Shown: positions 4,984 to 5,554 of the stretch, piece after piece
Layout of the letters: every line of letters starts with the position of its first letter
How positions within the stretch are numbered: the stretch's first letter is position 1
From: Nanobdellota archaeon
Lineage (GTDB): Archaea; Nanobdellota; Nanobdellia; Pacearchaeales; GW2011-AR1
Reading direction: 5' to 3'
NCBI GenBank assembly: GCA_030704765.1
Contig: JAUYDD010000133.1
Location: 1 to 5,554 of the forward strand
DNA: 5,554 nucleotides
Translations under genes and position numbers: made by a program
Notes under the pieces: generated by a model
Seen by the model: the letters and a program-made list of their open reading frames with translations, nothing else
Told to the model about the DNA's origin: nothing
The model's database searches: none

Positions 4984-4999
4984 ATATTTAAAGTTTTCA
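4984..4999 (-). promoter_or_regulatory. Archaeal promoter of the pilin cluster (leaderless)
   Basis: The minus strand reads TGAAAACTTTAAATAT, a near-ideal BRE plus TATA box. Its TATA (4992-4984) is centred about 25 nt before the pilin 1 ATG at 4963, so transcription should begin at the start codon. No Shine-Dalgarno site is present. Confidence 0.75.
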
Positions 5000-5010
5000 A
5001 TAGAGTTTTT

Positions 5011-5021
5011 CACAATAAAAA
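5011..5021 (-). terminator. Terminator of the SRP RNA gene
   Basis: Directly after the 3' closing strand of the SRP RNA the minus strand reads TTTTTATTGTG. This oligo-T tract is the usual archaeal intrinsic termination signal and separates the RNA gene from the pilin promoter 12 nt further on. Confidence 0.65.
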
Positions 5022-5281
5022 GCAGACCCGAGGGTTTGCCTGATAAAACTCATTAAGCTACCTTATAGCATTCTCAGCTCTGCTACCCTTAAAGCATCTT
5101 AACTCCTGTTTAGGGCTGCTTCGATCAAGATCTGACCCATTTCGCAAAAGCAAGATCAAGAAGGACAAAACCTCAACGTTTGCATATAAGACTTAGTGAA
5201 CAATATCTCACTTGCCCTCTTGCAGCTTGCCTAAAGCTCGACTTGCATATAGGGAAGAGCTAACTCCCTAGCCTAGTCTGC
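5022..5281 (-). ncRNA. ffs: Signal recognition particle RNA (archaeal 7S RNA)
   Basis: RNA scaffold of the signal recognition particle, binding SRP54 and SRP19 and targeting membrane and exported proteins. The ends pair as helix 1: GCAGAC (5281-5276) with GUCUGC (5027-5022). The Alu end has CUAGGGAGUUAGCUCUUCCCUAU (helix 3, 5271-5249) and an AGCUU/AAGCU hairpin (helix 4, 5239-5222). Helix 5 opens with GAGGG (5219-5215) pairing with CCCUC (5034-5030). The SRP54 site, helix 8, is at 5138-5113: GGGUCAG...GAAGCAGCCC, matching the universal GUCAG/AAGCAG internal loop. At about 260 nt it is shorter than the roughly 300 nt of many archaea. The apical loop of helix 8 is UUGAUC rather than GGAA; helix 6 was not resolved by eye. 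No open frame covers this stretch, and promoter and terminator are correctly placed. Confidence 0.9.
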
Positions 5282-5295
5282 ATAAATAACTAGAA

Positions 5296-5439
5296 TTACG
5301 AGTTTTTAAGGGTTTCTTTTTTGTTTGTAAAGTCAACTTGTGAACTTAACATATTTGCCTTCTCCAAAAGCTCCTCTTGCTCGCTTTTTCGAAAAGATGT
5401 TTTAATTAACTTTATTATGTCGAGAATCGAAAACCTCAT
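5296..5439 (-). other. Weak small open frame, possible gene remnant upstream of the SRP RNA
   Basis: Between the SRP promoter and repeat copy 3 the minus strand carries a 47-codon frame. Its ATG lies inside the repeat, and its end overlaps the SRP TATA/BRE. The last part (SEQEELLEKANMLSSQVDF) has protein-like composition with charged helical character, but there is no Shine-Dalgarno site and the start is repeat-derived. It could be the 3' stump of a gene cut by the repeat, or chance. Otherwise 5317-5415 holds only two weak hairpins (AAAAGC/GCTTTT and CTTTT-TCG-AAAAG). Confidence 0.15.
5301..5316 (-). promoter_or_regulatory. Archaeal promoter of the SRP RNA gene
   Basis: The minus strand reads GAAACCCTTAAAAACT: a BRE-like GAAAC followed by TATA box TTAAAAA centred near 5305, about 24 nt upstream of the predicted RNA 5' end at 5281. 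Independent agreement with the helix 1 end supports both calls. Confidence 0.65.
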
Positions 5440-5554
5440 GATTTATCGTGAGGTCGTAGCAAATGTTACAGTTTTCGATTCTCGAGCATCCTAAAAACAA
5501 GTGCCTGTAACAAACCACACACTTTAGTGTGTGGTGGCACATTGTTTTTTTGAT
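5416..5554 (+). repeat. Structured repeat copy 3 (modules A and B, to window end)
   Basis: The best-paired copy. Outer stem TCGAGAATCGAAAAC (5420-5434) with 5471-5485, 15 bp without mismatch; inner hairpins CTCATGAT/ATCGTGAG (5435-5452, one G-U) and GTAGC-AAAT-GTTAC (5456-5469). Module B: AAAAACAA (5493-5500) with TTGTTTTT, GTGCC (5501-5505) with GGCAC (5536-5540), unpaired TGTAACAAA, apical CCACACAC-TTTA-GTGTGTGG (5515-5534), T7 (5545-5551) and GAT at the window end. The 18-nt segment around the second hairpin is identical in copies 1, 2 and 3, and all five module A differences from copy 2 fall in stems. It lies upstream of the SRP RNA gene, in the opposite direction. Confidence 0.85.

Noticed and set aside
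4994..5007. Degenerate copy of the module A arm (GTTTTCAAT followed by AGAG)
   Set aside because: Only nine bases match and there is no partner arm. The stretch is explained by the pilin promoter BRE.
5022..5281. tRNA or rRNA fragment in the non-coding block
   Set aside because: No cloverleaf, TTCGANTC arm or rRNA motif was found. Helix 1 pairing, the Alu-like hairpins and the helix 8 motif identify SRP RNA instead.
62..5554. CRISPR array
   Set aside because: The repeats are few, far apart, in both orientations and internally structured, with genes rather than uniform spacers between them.

Overview
This AT-rich window reads as archaeal chromosome, most likely from a small-genome DPANN-type lineage (Woesearchaeota, Pacearchaeota or similar; the phylum is inference). 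The evidence is: (i) a FlaI/TadA-type secretion ATPase with an archaeal-style N-terminus; (ii) five consecutive small proteins with class III (archaeal type IV pilin) signal peptides; (iii) BRE/TATA promoters about 25 nt upstream of start codons with no leader; (iv) an archaeal-type SRP (7S) RNA with an Alu domain, a paired 5'/3' helix and the universal helix 8 motif.

Layout, with all genes on the minus strand (read right to left): SRP RNA with its own promoter and terminator (5316-5011); a promoter and pilins 1 and 2 (4999-3842); a second promoter and pilin 3 (3827-3285); a 132-nt spacer holding a structured repeat; pilins 4 and 5, joined by an ATGA overlap (3152-2068); a spacer with two strong dyads and another structured repeat; then the pilus ATPase with its own promoter, operator-like dyad, Shine-Dalgarno site and terminator (1770-132). 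The pilins would be inserted in the membrane, trimmed by a FlaK/PibD-type peptidase and assembled by the ATPase together with a TadC/FlaJ-type membrane platform, which is not in the window.

The most interesting content is between the genes. A structured repeat occurs four times: 62-135 (minus), 1821-1965 (plus), 3157-3269 (plus, 5' half different) and 5416-5554 (plus, running to the window end). The full form has two modules. Module A is a 15-bp stem closing over two small hairpins. Module B is an A-rich/T-rich stem around a conserved unpaired TGTMACAAA and an apical hairpin, followed by TTTTTTTGAT. Copies differ by compensatory changes and by G-U pairs that form on only one strand, so structure is probably selected, and as RNA it would be read from the plus strand (minus for copy 1). 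Modules A and B occur separately and with other hairpins as partners. Copies 1 and 2 form a near-identical inverted pair around the ATPase gene. I cannot assign the family to a known class; a structured ncRNA and an IS200/IS605-like non-autonomous element are the two best explanations.
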